Shown piece after piece: positions 1-7,662 of a DNA stretch of 40,389 nt. The notes beneath the pieces are model-generated. The model was not told the origin of the DNA. It ran no database searches and was given only the letters and a program-made list of their open reading frames with translations. Source of the DNA: Mycobacterium colombiense (GTDB taxonomy: Bacteria; Actinomycetota; Actinomycetes; Mycobacteriales; Mycobacteriaceae); contig NZ_LZKI01000168.1 of assembly GCF_001672755.1 (NCBI RefSeq), forward strand, positions 1 to 40,389. The letters are read 5' to 3'. Numbering within the stretch: the stretch's first letter is position 1; each line of letters begins with the position of its first letter. A program made the translations under genes and the position numbers.

Positions 1-1
1 G

Positions 2-85
2 GCTGCGGAGCAATCCTGGGAACAGGCGGCGACTGTGGTGGCGGCGCCACCCATGGCACCGGGCTTTGTCCGGCTCGCACCCTGA
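2..85 (+). CDS. Possible 3' end of a truncated gene
   Basis: An open frame runs from the window edge to a TGA at 83-85 and would encode about 27 residues ending in PGFVRLAP. Its composition (Ala/Val/Pro, GC-rich third positions) is compatible with mycobacterial coding sequence. No family can be recognised from so short a tail, and the fragment may not be a gene at all. Confidence 0.22.
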   Translation, partial: AAEQSWEQAATVVAAPPMAPGFVRLAP

Positions 86-187
86 GAGAGTGACTTCGCT
101 CGGCGGCCCGCGGGGCCGTTCGTGCTCGCGCATGCGACAGCGGGGGGCATGTGCGGCGACGATCGCACTCGGGAGCACTATGAACGC

Positions 188-1306
188 GTGAAACCGTTCC
201 GCATAGACGTTCCCGACGATGTCCTCGACGATCTGCGATCGCGCCTGGCCCGCACGCGTTGGCCCGAGGCCGAATGCGTGGACGACTGGAGCCAGGGCGT
301 GCCGTTGGCCTACACCCGCGAACTGGCCGACTACTGGGCCAGCGGCTACGACTGGCGTTCGCGGGAGGCCGCGCTCAACCGCTTCGATCAGTTCACCACC
401 GAAATCGACGGGCTGGACATCCATTTCATCCACCAGCGATCCCCGCACGCCGACGCCTTACCGTTGGTGATCACGCACGGCTGGCCGGGCTCAATCGTGG
501 AATTCCACAAGGTGATTGAGCCGTTGACGAATCCCACCTCGGGCCGCGCCGAGGACGCCTTCCACATCGTGTGTCCGTCGCTGCCGGGCTACGGCTTCTC
601 GGGCAAGCCCACCCACGCCGGCTGGGGCGTGGAAAAAATCGCCGAGGCGTGGGAAACGCTCATGTTGCGCCTGGGCTACGACCGCTACGGCGCCCAGGGC
701 GGCGACTGGGGTGCCGCGGTCACGACACAGATCGGGCGCAATGCCGGCCACTGCGTGGGCATCCACCTGAACATGCCGGTCGGCCGGCCCACCAAGGACT
801 CGCTGACGAACCCGACCGAGGAGGAGCAACGAGCGCTGGCCGGGCTGGCCAACCACCGCAAGTGGGGCACCGGCTATTCCAAGCAACAGTCCACCCGGCC
901 GCAAACACTGGGCTACGGCCTGGCCGATTCGCCCGCGGGACAGCTGGCCTGGATCGTCGAAAAGTTCTGGGACTGGGCCGATTGCGATGGGCATCCCGAG
1001 AACGCGGTCGACCGCGACGAGCTGCTCGACAACGTGATGGTGTACTGGGTCACCAACACCGCCGCGTCCTCGGCGCGCCTGTACTGGGAGAGCTTTGCGG
1101 TGTGGGGCCGCGGGGACCGCGTCGAATTGCCCACGGGCGTCGCGGCTTTCCCCGGGGAGCTGCTCAAGGCACCGCGCAGCTGGTGCGAGCCGGTCTACAA
1201 CATCACTCACTGGACGGACATGCCGCGGGGCGGGCATTTCGCGGCGTTCGAACAACCGGAGCTGTTCGTCGAGGACGTGCGCGCGTTCTTCGCGACCGTG
1301 CGCTGA
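188..1306 (+). CDS. Epoxide hydrolase, EHN-domain alpha/beta-hydrolase
   Basis: The 372-residue product is a soluble epoxide hydrolase that would open epoxides to diols through a covalent ester intermediate. The first ~100 residues, beginning KPFRIDVPDDVLDDL, are the EHN cap-like domain typical of this subfamily. The alpha/beta-hydrolase core follows, with the oxyanion motif HGWPGS from His97, the nucleophile elbow GGDWGA with Asp173, and a C-terminal GGHFAA whose His350 is the likely catalytic base. I chose GTG at 188 because the family normally begins just before KPFRI; a GGGAG lies 12 bases upstream. GTG 122 and ATG 149 are in frame and possible. The gene converges on the VOC/SDR/DUF2236 set. 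Substrate unknown. Confidence 0.85.
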   Translation: MKPFRIDVPDDVLDDLRSRLARTRWPEAECVDDWSQGVPLAYTRELADYWASGYDWRSREAALNRFDQFTTEIDGLDIHFIHQRSPHADALPLVITHGWPGSIVEFHKVIEPLTNPTSGRAEDAFHIVCPSLPGYGFSGKPTHAGWGVEKIAEAWETLMLRLGYDRYGAQGGDWGAAVTTQIGRNAGHCVGIHLNMPVGRPTKDSLTNPTEEEQRALAGLANHRKWGTGYSKQQSTRPQTLGYGLADSPAGQLAWIVEKFWDWADCDGHPENAVDRDELLDNVMVYWVTNTAASSARLYWESFAVWGRGDRVELPTGVAAFPGELLKAPRSWCEPVYNITHWTDMPRGGHFAAFEQPELFVEDVRAFFATVR

Positions 1307-1310
1307 ACGA

Positions 1311-1706
1311 TCAGCCGGGCGGGGCGAAGAACTCCAACGCGATGCCGTCCGGGTCGCGGAAACTCAGCCCCGAGCCGTACGGCGCATCCACGATGCCGCC
1401 GTGCTCGATGCCCAGTTCGCCCAGCCGGGCGACCCACTGCTCCAGCTCGCCGCGGCTGGCGCAGCCGAAGCCGACGTGGTCGAGGCCGACGCGATGTTCG
1501 CTGAACTGTTCGTCGGGGGCCTGGTGATCGTGCTGGTGAATGCCGAATACGGTGCCGCCGTCAAGCATCCACACCTGGTGGTGGAAGCCGGCGTCGGTGT
1601 GCTCATCGAGGATCGGGTCGGCTCCGAGCAGGTTGCGATACCACGGCCCGCTGACGTCAAGGTCGCGCACCGTGACCGCAACGTGGTTGAGCGCTGGAAA
1701 GGTCAT
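1311..1706 (-). CDS. VOC-fold (glyoxalase/dioxygenase superfamily) protein
   Basis: A 131-residue protein of the vicinal oxygen chelate superfamily. It has two beta-alpha-beta-beta-beta modules: the first begins LNHVAVTVRDLD with metal-ligand candidate His8, the second begins LDHVGFG, and the protein ends in DPDGIALEFF, whose Glu125 is another typical metal ligand. Members are metal-dependent lyases, isomerases or ring-cleaving dioxygenases, and sequence alone does not choose between them. The ATG at 1706 lies 11 bases beyond the SDR stop, so the two genes are probably co-transcribed. Together with the SDR and the DUF2236 oxygenase this suggests a small catabolic or detoxification operon, which is inference. 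Confidence 0.8.
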   Translation of the reverse strand: MTFPALNHVAVTVRDLDVSGPWYRNLLGADPILDEHTDAGFHHQVWMLDGGTVFGIHQHDHQAPDEQFSEHRVGLDHVGFGCASRGELEQWVARLGELGIEHGGIVDAPYGSGLSFRDPDGIALEFFAPPG

Positions 1707-1717
1707 GCCTTGCCACG

Positions 1718-2497
1718 CTAGTCCGCTCTGCGCGGTTTGCCGACCATCGGGCCGCTGGCCGAGTACCCACCGTCCACGGCCAGCGCGGCGCCGGTGACGA
1801 AGGATGCCTCGTCGCTGGCGAGAAACAATGCGGCGGCGGCCAATTCGGCGGGTTCGCCCCACCGTGCCATCGGCGTCGGCAGGTAACCGCCGGGCGGCAC
1901 GTCGTCGTCGGGTTCGGCACCGGCCAGGCCGGTATAGGTCATGCCGGGGCAGATCGCGTTGATGCGCACGTTCGACTTGGCGTAATCCAGCGCGGCGGAT
2001 TTCGTCATCTGCACCACCGCGGCCTTGGCTGCGGCGTAGCAGGACAGGCCTTTCCAGCCGACCAGCCCGGACGCCGACGCGGTGTTGACGATGGCGCCGC
2101 CGCCCGCCTCGAGCATCGCGGGGATCGCGTATTTCATGCCGAGGAACACGCCTTTGAGATTGATGGCCAGGATCTTGTCGAACATTTCTTCGTCGGTGTC
2201 GGCCAGCGCCGCGTGTGGCCCGCCGAATCCCGCGTTGTTCAGCAGCACATCCACCCGGCCGAAGCGGTCGACGGCGGTGGCGACCATGCGTCGGACGTCG
2301 GCGGCGTCGGTGACGTCGACGTGCACCGGCAGCGCGACATCGCCGAGCCGGGCGGCGATCTCGCGCTCCCGCCCGCTGACGTCGGCGCAGACGACGCGGG
2401 CTCCCTCTTCGGCGAACCGGCTGGCCGCGGCCCACCCGATGCCGGAACCCGCGCCGGTGATGATGGCGACCTTGCCCGCCAGACGATCCTGTGCCAT
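1718..2497 (-). CDS. Short-chain dehydrogenase/reductase
   Basis: A 259-residue classical SDR. The NAD(P)-binding motif TGAGSGIG occupies residues 14-21, the structural NNAG follows near residue 90, and the catalytic Ser and YAAAK lie around 140-160. The end VTGAALAVDGGYSASG is typical of SDR oxidoreductases. Asp39 after the second beta strand (VVCADVS) suggests NAD(H) preference. Its ATG directly follows the TAG of the DUF2236 gene with no gap, and the VOC gene follows 11 bases after its stop, so the three are probably one transcript. Substrate unknown; the enzyme would interconvert an alcohol and a ketone. Confidence 0.88.
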   Translation of the reverse strand: MAQDRLAGKVAIITGAGSGIGWAAASRFAEEGARVVCADVSGREREIAARLGDVALPVHVDVTDAADVRRMVATAVDRFGRVDVLLNNAGFGGPHAALADTDEEMFDKILAINLKGVFLGMKYAIPAMLEAGGGAIVNTASASGLVGWKGLSCYAAAKAAVVQMTKSAALDYAKSNVRINAICPGMTYTGLAGAEPDDDVPPGGYLPTPMARWGEPAELAAAALFLASDEASFVTGAALAVDGGYSASGPMVGKPRRAD

Positions 2498-3376
2498 CTA
2501 GACGATCCGCCGGCCCTGGCGCGCGCGGGATCGCATGTCCCACAAATAGAGCCGGTAACCGAAGATCCAGGCCGAGTGGGGGATCAGCCGGTCGGCCAGC
2601 CGCAGTGCCGTCAGCAGCCACTCGAAGCGGCGCTGCCGGTCAGGCGACCAGTCCAGCCGCATCAACTCCCGGAACTCGGGAGCCAAAAACCCCGTCGTCG
2701 CGAACAGGTTGAACGGCCCCGCCAGCACCCGCAATGGCCACGGCAGGAAAGCCAACGCGGCCACGCCGTGCAGGTGCTCACGCACCGGGGGGTCGATGCG
2801 CAGCTCGTCGAGGGACCGTTTCCAGTACTCGTCGAACGCGGCCCGGTCCGGCGGCCACATCCACTCGGGCACTTGCAGCGTCGTGCCCAGCTTGCGGGCG
2901 TCTCGGTAGATCGCCTCGGCCGCCGGGTCATCCAGCGGGCCGTGCAGGAACTCGTGCTGGTCGACGAAGTACCGGTACAGGCACGCGGCCACCCACAGCT
3001 GCAACTTGGGGTCAAAGGCGTTGTAGGACACCGGGCTCGACGATGTCGACCGGACCTGCCGGTGCGCGACGTCGACGGCCGCGCAGATCAACGCCCGGTC
3101 GTAGTCGGTCCCGATGGTCGCCGCCGCCAGATAGGTGCCGGTGGTGCGGGCCCGCTTGAACGGATGCTTGTAGACGTTGCCGCTGTCCACCGGGCTTTCC
3201 AGCACGCCATAGCCGACGCCGGGCAACGACAACTGCATGATGACGTTCGCGGCGGGCAGCAACGCCGCCGCCGGGTTCAGCAGGTCGGCGATGCGGGTCG
3301 CGGGCCGCTTCACCGCGGACCACGCCTGCTGGGGCTCATGCCTTCGAGTAGACCATCGCCGGATCGGCGCGATCAA
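2498..3376 (-). CDS. DUF2236 (MpaB/latex-clearing-type) oxygenase family protein
   Basis: Up to 292 residues, resembling the DUF2236 family, which includes the haem oxygenase Lcp and fungal MpaB. Family-like features are the start of the domain around LPGVGYGVLESP, a central block with YNAFDPKLQLWVAACL and the QHEFLHGPLDDP segment, and a Trp/Pro-rich C-terminal half. I cannot assign metal or haem ligands with confidence. The first possible start is TTG at 3376, with GGAG four bases before it; GTG at 3313 would give 271 residues and is also plausible. First gene of the leftward DUF2236-SDR-VOC set, abutting the SDR. An orthologous gene sits beside cobD in M. tuberculosis (from memory, Rv2237). 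Confidence 0.7.
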   Translation of the reverse strand: MIAPIRRWSTRRHEPQQAWSAVKRPATRIADLLNPAAALLPAANVIMQLSLPGVGYGVLESPVDSGNVYKHPFKRARTTGTYLAAATIGTDYDRALICAAVDVAHRQVRSTSSSPVSYNAFDPKLQLWVAACLYRYFVDQHEFLHGPLDDPAAEAIYRDARKLGTTLQVPEWMWPPDRAAFDEYWKRSLDELRIDPPVREHLHGVAALAFLPWPLRVLAGPFNLFATTGFLAPEFRELMRLDWSPDRQRRFEWLLTALRLADRLIPHSAWIFGYRLYLWDMRSRARQGRRIV

Positions 3377-3513
3377 TGATCTCCGCGTTATATCCGCCCG
3401 AGAACGGGCACGCCTGGGCGGATGAGCACCGAACCTGGCAATTCAGGCTGTGGTGGACGCTGGCCGTCCTGATCGTGCTGGTCATCGCCGTCGTGATCCT
3501 GGTGGTCGCCTAG
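3376..3513 (+). CDS. Predicted 45-residue single-pass membrane peptide
   Basis: A short open frame from ATG 3376 to TAG 3511. The first ~27 residues are polar (MISALYPPENGHAWADE), followed by FRLWW and an uninterrupted hydrophobic stretch of about 20 residues, nearly all Val/Ile/Leu/Ala, running to the C-terminus. That is the profile of a tail-anchored or single-pass membrane peptide. The stop lies 34 bases before the cobD start, so the two may share a transcript. Its start codon overlaps the leftmost possible start of the divergent DUF2236 gene. No ribosome binding site is obvious. The third positions are rich in G/C, consistent with coding. Function unknown. Confidence 0.5.
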   Translation: MISALYPPENGHAWADEHRTWQFRLWWTLAVLIVLVIAVVILVVA

Positions 3514-3547
3514 TCGGCGGGGCGCGAGGGTGTGAGACGCTGCCGAA

Positions 3548-4504
3548 GTGGTTGCGCGGCGGACCCGGATCGCGGGCGTGGCGATCGGCTATCTGGCCGA
3601 CCGCGCGCTGGGCGACCCGCGCCGCGGCCATCCGGTCGCGCTGTTCGGCCGGGCCGCGGCGGCGATGGAGAATGTGACCCACCGCGACAGCCGGTTCGCC
3701 GGCGTGGTCCATGTCGGAGTGCTGATCGGGGCGCTGGGCCTGCTGGGCCTGGCAGTGGAACGGGCCGCGGCGCGGCACGGCCGGGTGTGGTCGATCGCGG
3801 CGGCCGGCGCGGCCACCTGGGTCGCGCTGGGCGGAACGTCGTTGGCGCGCACCGGCCTGGACATGTCGGAGCTGCTGGAACGCGGCGACCTCGACGCCGC
3901 ACGCGGGCTGCTGCCGTCGCTGTGTGGGCGTGATCCGGCGTCGCTGGACGAAGCCGGCCTGGCCCGCGCGGCACTGGAGTCGATCGCCGAGAACACCTCC
4001 GACGCCCAGGTGGCGCCGCTGCTGTGGGCGGCGGCCGGCGGCGTGCCCGCCGTGCTGGCGTATCGCGGCATCAACACCCTGGACTCGATGGTGGGTTACC
4101 GCTCGCCGCGCTATCTCCGATTCGGTTGGGCCGCAGCGAGATTCGATGACATCGCCAACTATGTCGCCGCACGGGTGACCGCGTCGCTGGCGGTGCTGCT
4201 GGCGCCGCTGGTCGGCGGGTCACCGTCGGGTGCGGCGCGGGCCTGGCGCCGCGATGCCGCGCGCCATCCCAGCCCCAACGCCGGCGTCGTCGAGGCGGCC
4301 TTCGCCGGGGCGCTCGACGTGCGCCTGGGCGGTCCCACGCAGTACCGCCACGAGCTGCAGATGCGGCCCACCCTCGGCGACGGCCGGCCGCCGGCGGTGA
4401 CCGACCTGCGGCGCGCGGTGGCCCTGTCGTCGCTGGTGCAGGCCGGCGCCGCGGTGTCGGCGGGACTCGTGGTGTACCTGTCGGGTTACCGCCGCCGGCC
4501 GTAG
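3548..4504 (+). CDS. cobD: Adenosylcobinamide-phosphate synthase CobD/CbiB
   Basis: A 318-residue integral membrane protein of the CobD/CbiB family, which attaches the aminopropanol(-phosphate) arm to adenosylcobyric acid in late cobalamin synthesis. Characteristic segments are the N-terminal LADRALGDPRRGHPVALFG, the central ALESIAENTSDAQVAPL, YRGINTLDSMVGY, and RDAARHPSPNAGVVEAAFAGAL with a GGPTQY block. Hydrophobic segments occur near residues 50-70, 80-95, 160-175, 205-220 and at the C-terminus. The start is GTG 3548, preceded by a GAGGGTG stretch. The 3' end overlaps the convergent SURF1 gene by 19 bases. cobC lies about 2 kb downstream. Confidence 0.93.
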   Translation: MVARRTRIAGVAIGYLADRALGDPRRGHPVALFGRAAAAMENVTHRDSRFAGVVHVGVLIGALGLLGLAVERAAARHGRVWSIAAAGAATWVALGGTSLARTGLDMSELLERGDLDAARGLLPSLCGRDPASLDEAGLARAALESIAENTSDAQVAPLLWAAAGGVPAVLAYRGINTLDSMVGYRSPRYLRFGWAAARFDDIANYVAARVTASLAVLLAPLVGGSPSGAARAWRRDAARHPSPNAGVVEAAFAGALDVRLGGPTQYRHELQMRPTLGDGRPPAVTDLRRAVALSSLVQAGAAVSAGLVVYLSGYRRRP

Positions 4505-5328
4505 CGGTCGGCGAGTTTGGCCTCCACGGACTGCGGTACGTCGGGCGCTTCGGGCGTGGGCACCACCTCGGGCGACGGCCGGTGTTGCTTCTCCTGGCGG
4601 CGGGCGCGGATCTCCGAGTAGGCGAAGTAGCCCAATCCGATCGGGGCGAGGATCCCGAACGCGATCCACTGGATGCCGTAGGACAGGAACGGGCCGGCGT
4701 CCAGCTGCGGTACGCCGATCACGCCGAGGCCGCCGGGCTGACCGTCGATCAGTTGCAGGTAGGACCCGGCCAGCGGGACCTTGGTCAGCACCGCCACCTG
4801 TTCGGTGTCGATCGAATACACCTGCTGCACACCGTCTCCCACGAAGGGATCCTTGTTCAGGGCGGCGGTCTCGGAGTTGCGCAGCCGCGCCGTGATGGTC
4901 ACCGGCTGCGTCGGGGGGCGGGGGATGGGCGGGACATGGGACCCCTCGAGGGGCCGCACGTAGCCGCGGTCGACCAGGACGGTCGGGCCGCCGTCGACGA
5001 CGAACGGCGCCAGCACCTCGAACGCCGGTTTCGAATCGATCACCCGCAACCGGGCCAGCACCTGCACGTCTGGCAGGTAGTGCCCGGTGGCGGTGACCTG
5101 GCGCCACTGCGCACCGGGAGCCGCTGAATTCTGCTGCGGCAGCAGTGTTTTCAGCGGGACGGGCGCGGTGTTAAGTGAGGATTCGATCTGGCGGTTCTCC
5201 TGCGAGGTCCTGCTGTGCTTGCCCAGCTGCCAGGGTGCGAGCACCGTGAAGCACAGGTAGGCAAAGGCGACGACCACCAGGGCCAGCACGATCCAGCCCG
5301 GGCGCAGCGGAAAGGGCAGGCGGCGCAT
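4486..5328 (-). CDS. SURF1-family cytochrome oxidase assembly protein
   Basis: A 280-residue membrane protein of the SURF1 family, which helps assemble the haem-copper cytochrome c oxidase. The N-terminal transmembrane helix (residues ~10-32, WIVLALVVVAFAYLCFTVL) is followed by the family motif APWQLGKH, an external domain with VLVDRGYVRP, and a second helix near residues 215-240 beginning YGIQWIAFGIL. The C-terminal ~45 residues are cytoplasmic, charged and Pro-rich. ATG 5328 overlaps the ptpA stop as TGATG, which implies translational coupling with ptpA. The tail overlaps the convergent cobD gene. Confidence 0.9.
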   Translation of the reverse strand: MRRLPFPLRPGWIVLALVVVAFAYLCFTVLAPWQLGKHSRTSQENRQIESSLNTAPVPLKTLLPQQNSAAPGAQWRQVTATGHYLPDVQVLARLRVIDSKPAFEVLAPFVVDGGPTVLVDRGYVRPLEGSHVPPIPRPPTQPVTITARLRNSETAALNKDPFVGDGVQQVYSIDTEQVAVLTKVPLAGSYLQLIDGQPGGLGVIGVPQLDAGPFLSYGIQWIAFGILAPIGLGYFAYSEIRARRQEKQHRPSPEVVPTPEAPDVPQSVEAKLADRYGRRR

Positions 5329-5822
5329 CACGTGGATCCGTTCTGCTCGAGCCGCTCGTCGACCCAGTCGTGCAGGCCCGGCAGCGCGGCCTCGATGACC
5401 GTGTACACGCGCTCGAAGTCGCCAATGTCGCCGTAGTAGGGGTCGTCGACGTCGGGGGTGTGCGCGCCGGTGCGCGGATCGAAGGACCGCAGCATCCGGA
5501 CGCGGTCCTCGTCGGCGCCCAGGTGGCGCAGCATCCGGGCGTGGTTTCGGTCCAGGGCCACCACCAGGTCGGCGCCCAGGTGTTCGGTGTCGACCTGGGT
5601 GGCGCGGTGCTCGCATGCGTAGCCGTGGGCGCGCAGCACGCCGGCGGCGCGCTCGTCGGCGCACTCACCGACATGCCAGTTGCCGGTGCCGGCACTGCTC
5701 ACCCGCACCGCGTCGGCCAGGCCGCGCCGGCGTAGCTGGTCGGCGAACATCTTCTCGGCCATCACCGAACGGCAGATGTTGCCGGTGCACACGAACGTGA
5801 CGTGCAGCGGCTCGCTCGTCAT
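5328..5822 (-). CDS. ptpA: Low-molecular-weight protein tyrosine phosphatase PtpA
   Basis: A 164-residue LMW phosphatase. The P-loop CTGNICRS lies at the N-terminus with its nucleophile Cys and Arg, and the general-acid loop contains DDPYYGD. In M. tuberculosis PtpA is secreted into the macrophage and is phosphorylated by PtkA on the paired Tyr of this loop; both Tyr are present here. The P-loop is followed by Val where I recall Pro in M. tuberculosis (CRSPM there, CRSVM here). I chose ATG 5822 (MTSEPLHVTF) because it gives the family length; GTG 5834 is in frame but overlaps ptkA. Four bases separate it from the ptkA stop, and SURF1 follows with a TGATG overlap. Confidence 0.93.
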   Translation of the reverse strand: MTSEPLHVTFVCTGNICRSVMAEKMFADQLRRRGLADAVRVSSAGTGNWHVGECADERAAGVLRAHGYACEHRATQVDTEHLGADLVVALDRNHARMLRHLGADEDRVRMLRSFDPRTGAHTPDVDDPYYGDIGDFERVYTVIEAALPGLHDWVDERLEQNGST

Positions 5823-5826
5823 GGCC

Positions 5827-6528
5827 TCAGACACCCAGCGCCCTCCGTAATTCGTCGATGGTCGCGGCGTGCATCACGCCGGACGCGGCCGCGCGGTCGG
5901 GAAAGTCGGCCTTGCCGTAACCCCAGCCGACCACCACGGTGTCGATGCCGTGGGCGGCCGCGCCGTGCACGTCGTGGCTGCGGTCACCGACCATCAGCAC
6001 CCGCTCGGGCAGCGGTTCCAGCTGCGACAGGGCGTGGGCCAGCACTTCGACCTTGGCCTTGCGCGAACCGTCCGGGCTCGCGCCGGCGATGACCTCGAAG
6101 TGCTGGTCGAGCCCGAAGTGGGCGAGGATGCGCCGCGCCGTCGGCTCCAGCTTGGAGGTGGCCACCGCCAGCCGGACACCGGCGGCGCGCAGGTCCACCA
6201 GCAGCGCCTCGATCCCGTCGAAGAGCGCGTTCATCGCCCAGCCCCGGGCCCCGTACTCGACGCGAAAGGCCGCGATCGCCTCCTCGGCGTCGTCGCCGAG
6301 CTCCATGGCCCGGAAGGTGTCGTCCATCGGCGGGCCCACGATCTGCGCGACGAGGTCGCCGGGCGGCACCGGGGCGCCGATGTGCTCGAGCGCGTGCAGG
6401 AAGCTGGCGACGATCCCCTCCGCGGAGTCGGTCAGCGTGCCGTCCAGATCGAAGATCACCAGCTGCGCCCCACCCGGGGCGGTGGCGTCGCCGGGGGCCC
6501 GGCGATCGGCTGACGTTGTGCCTGTCAC
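5827..6528 (-). CDS. ptkA: HAD-fold protein tyrosine kinase PtkA
   Basis: A 233-residue HAD-superfamily protein with the DxD motif FDLDGTLTD (Asp27, Asp29), motif II in VATSK, a conserved Lys in SRKAK and motif IV VGDRSHD. It is the counterpart of M. tuberculosis PtkA, an unusual HAD-type enzyme reported to autophosphorylate and to phosphorylate PtpA. Asp27 and Tyr204 align with the catalytic Asp85 and the reported autophosphorylation site Tyr262 there, both with an offset of 58. The N-terminal extension of the M. tuberculosis protein is therefore missing: no start codon lies further upstream in the open frame. GTG 6528 is weakly preceded by a GGTGAG. The gene is divergent from cobC across 81 bases. 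Confidence 0.88.
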   Translation of the reverse strand: MTGTTSADRRAPGDATAPGGAQLVIFDLDGTLTDSAEGIVASFLHALEHIGAPVPPGDLVAQIVGPPMDDTFRAMELGDDAEEAIAAFRVEYGARGWAMNALFDGIEALLVDLRAAGVRLAVATSKLEPTARRILAHFGLDQHFEVIAGASPDGSRKAKVEVLAHALSQLEPLPERVLMVGDRSHDVHGAAAHGIDTVVVGWGYGKADFPDRAAASGVMHAATIDELRRALGV

Positions 6529-6596
6529 CTCACCATTGTCCTTGATGGGTGTAGCCGGGTGTGACGGTGTTGCTCCGCCCGGGCCGCACGGCCCAC

Positions 6597-6602
6597 TAGT
6601 GT
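6597..6602 (+). promoter_or_regulatory. Candidate -10 element of a leaderless cobC transcript
   Basis: TAGTGT fits the mycobacterial -10 pattern TANNNT and ends 7 bases before the cobC ATG. The predicted transcription start would be at or beside the start codon, and there is no Shine-Dalgarno sequence. Confidence 0.4.
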
Positions 6603-6609
6603 TTCACGG

Positions 6610-7662
6610 ATGGCGAGTCTGAACCTGAGCCCGCCTGCGGCGCGCTACCACGGTGATCAGGCCGTCGCGCCCGGGATGCTGGACTTCGCCGTCAACGTCC
6701 GGCACGGCCAACCGCCGGAGTGGCTGCTGCGACGGCTGGCCGAGCGGCTGCCCGACCTGGCGCGCTACCCGAGCCTCGACGACGTCCACCGGGCGCAGGA
6801 CGCGGCCGCCGAGCGGCACGGCCGGACCCGCGACGAGGTGCTGCCGCTGGCCGGTGTGGCCGAGGCGTTCGCCCTGCTGGCCAACCTGCGTCCGCGGCGG
6901 GCGGCGATCATCGCGCCGGCGTTCACCGAGCCGGCCGTGGCGCTGACCGCGGCCGGGGTGCCGGTGCACCACGTCGTGCTGGAGCCGCCGTTCGGCCTGG
7001 CCGGTGCGGCCGTCCCCGACGACGCCGACCTTGTCGTGGTGGGTAACCCCACCAACCCCACCTCGGTGCTGCACACCCGCGAACAACTGCTGGCGTTGCG
7101 CCGGCCCGGACGGATCCTGGTGGTCGACGAGGCGTTCGCCGACTCGATCCCCGGTGAGTCGCAGTCGCTGGCCGGTGACGCGCTGCCCGACGTGCTGGTG
7201 CTGCGCAGCCTGACCAAGACGTGGGCGCTGGCCGGGTTGCGGGTGGGCTACGCGCTGGCTTCCCAGGAGGTGCTGGCGCGGCTGACCGCGCAGCGGGCGC
7301 ACTGGCCGGTGGGGACGCTGCAACTGACGGCCATCGCGGATTGCTGCGGCCGCCGGGCCGTCGCCGACGCGGCGGCCGGGGCGGCGCGATTGGCCGGGCT
7401 GCGCGCCGAGATGGTGACCGGGCTGGCGTCGGTGGGCGCCGAGGTGGTCGACGGCCGGGCTCCGTTCGTGCTGTTCCGCACGCCCGACGCGGTCCACATA
7501 CGAAAGACCCTGCATGACAGGGGAATTGCCATTCGCCGCTGTGATACGTTCGTCGGCTTGGACGAGCGGTATCTGCGGGCCGCGGTGCGCCGCGAGTGGC
7601 CGCAGTTGGTGCAGGCGATTTCGGAGGCGGTCACGCCGCAGAGCATCGGAGGGCCGCGGTGA
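6610..7662 (+). CDS. cobC: PLP-dependent aminotransferase-fold protein CobC
   Basis: A 350-residue fold-type I PLP enzyme of the histidinol-phosphate aminotransferase/threonine-phosphate decarboxylase group, annotated as CobC in mycobacteria (Rv2231c equivalent). The PLP-binding features are GNPTNPTS near residue 145, the VVDEAFAD strand, and the Schiff-base Lys in SLTKTWALAGLRVGY near residue 205. Family members either make the aminopropanol arm precursor of cobalamin or act in histidine synthesis; sequence alone does not settle which, and cobD nearby favours the first. First gene of a tight rightward operon: its TGA overlaps the next start as GTGA. Confidence 0.85.
   Translation: MASLNLSPPAARYHGDQAVAPGMLDFAVNVRHGQPPEWLLRRLAERLPDLARYPSLDDVHRAQDAAAERHGRTRDEVLPLAGVAEAFALLANLRPRRAAIIAPAFTEPAVALTAAGVPVHHVVLEPPFGLAGAAVPDDADLVVVGNPTNPTSVLHTREQLLALRRPGRILVVDEAFADSIPGESQSLAGDALPDVLVLRSLTKTWALAGLRVGYALASQEVLARLTAQRAHWPVGTLQLTAIADCCGRRAVADAAAGAARLAGLRAEMVTGLASVGAEVVDGRAPFVLFRTPDAVHIRKTLHDRGIAIRRCDTFVGLDERYLRAAVRREWPQLVQAISEAVTPQSIGGPR

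Noticed and set aside
2213..3379. Long plus-strand open frame through the SDR and DUF2236 genes
   Set aside because: Shadow of well-supported minus-strand genes; composition is Arg/Gly/Pro-rich without any family motif.
5822..5834. GTG 5834 as the ptpA start
   Set aside because: It adds four residues that overlap ptkA; ATG 5822 gives the usual PtpA N-terminus.
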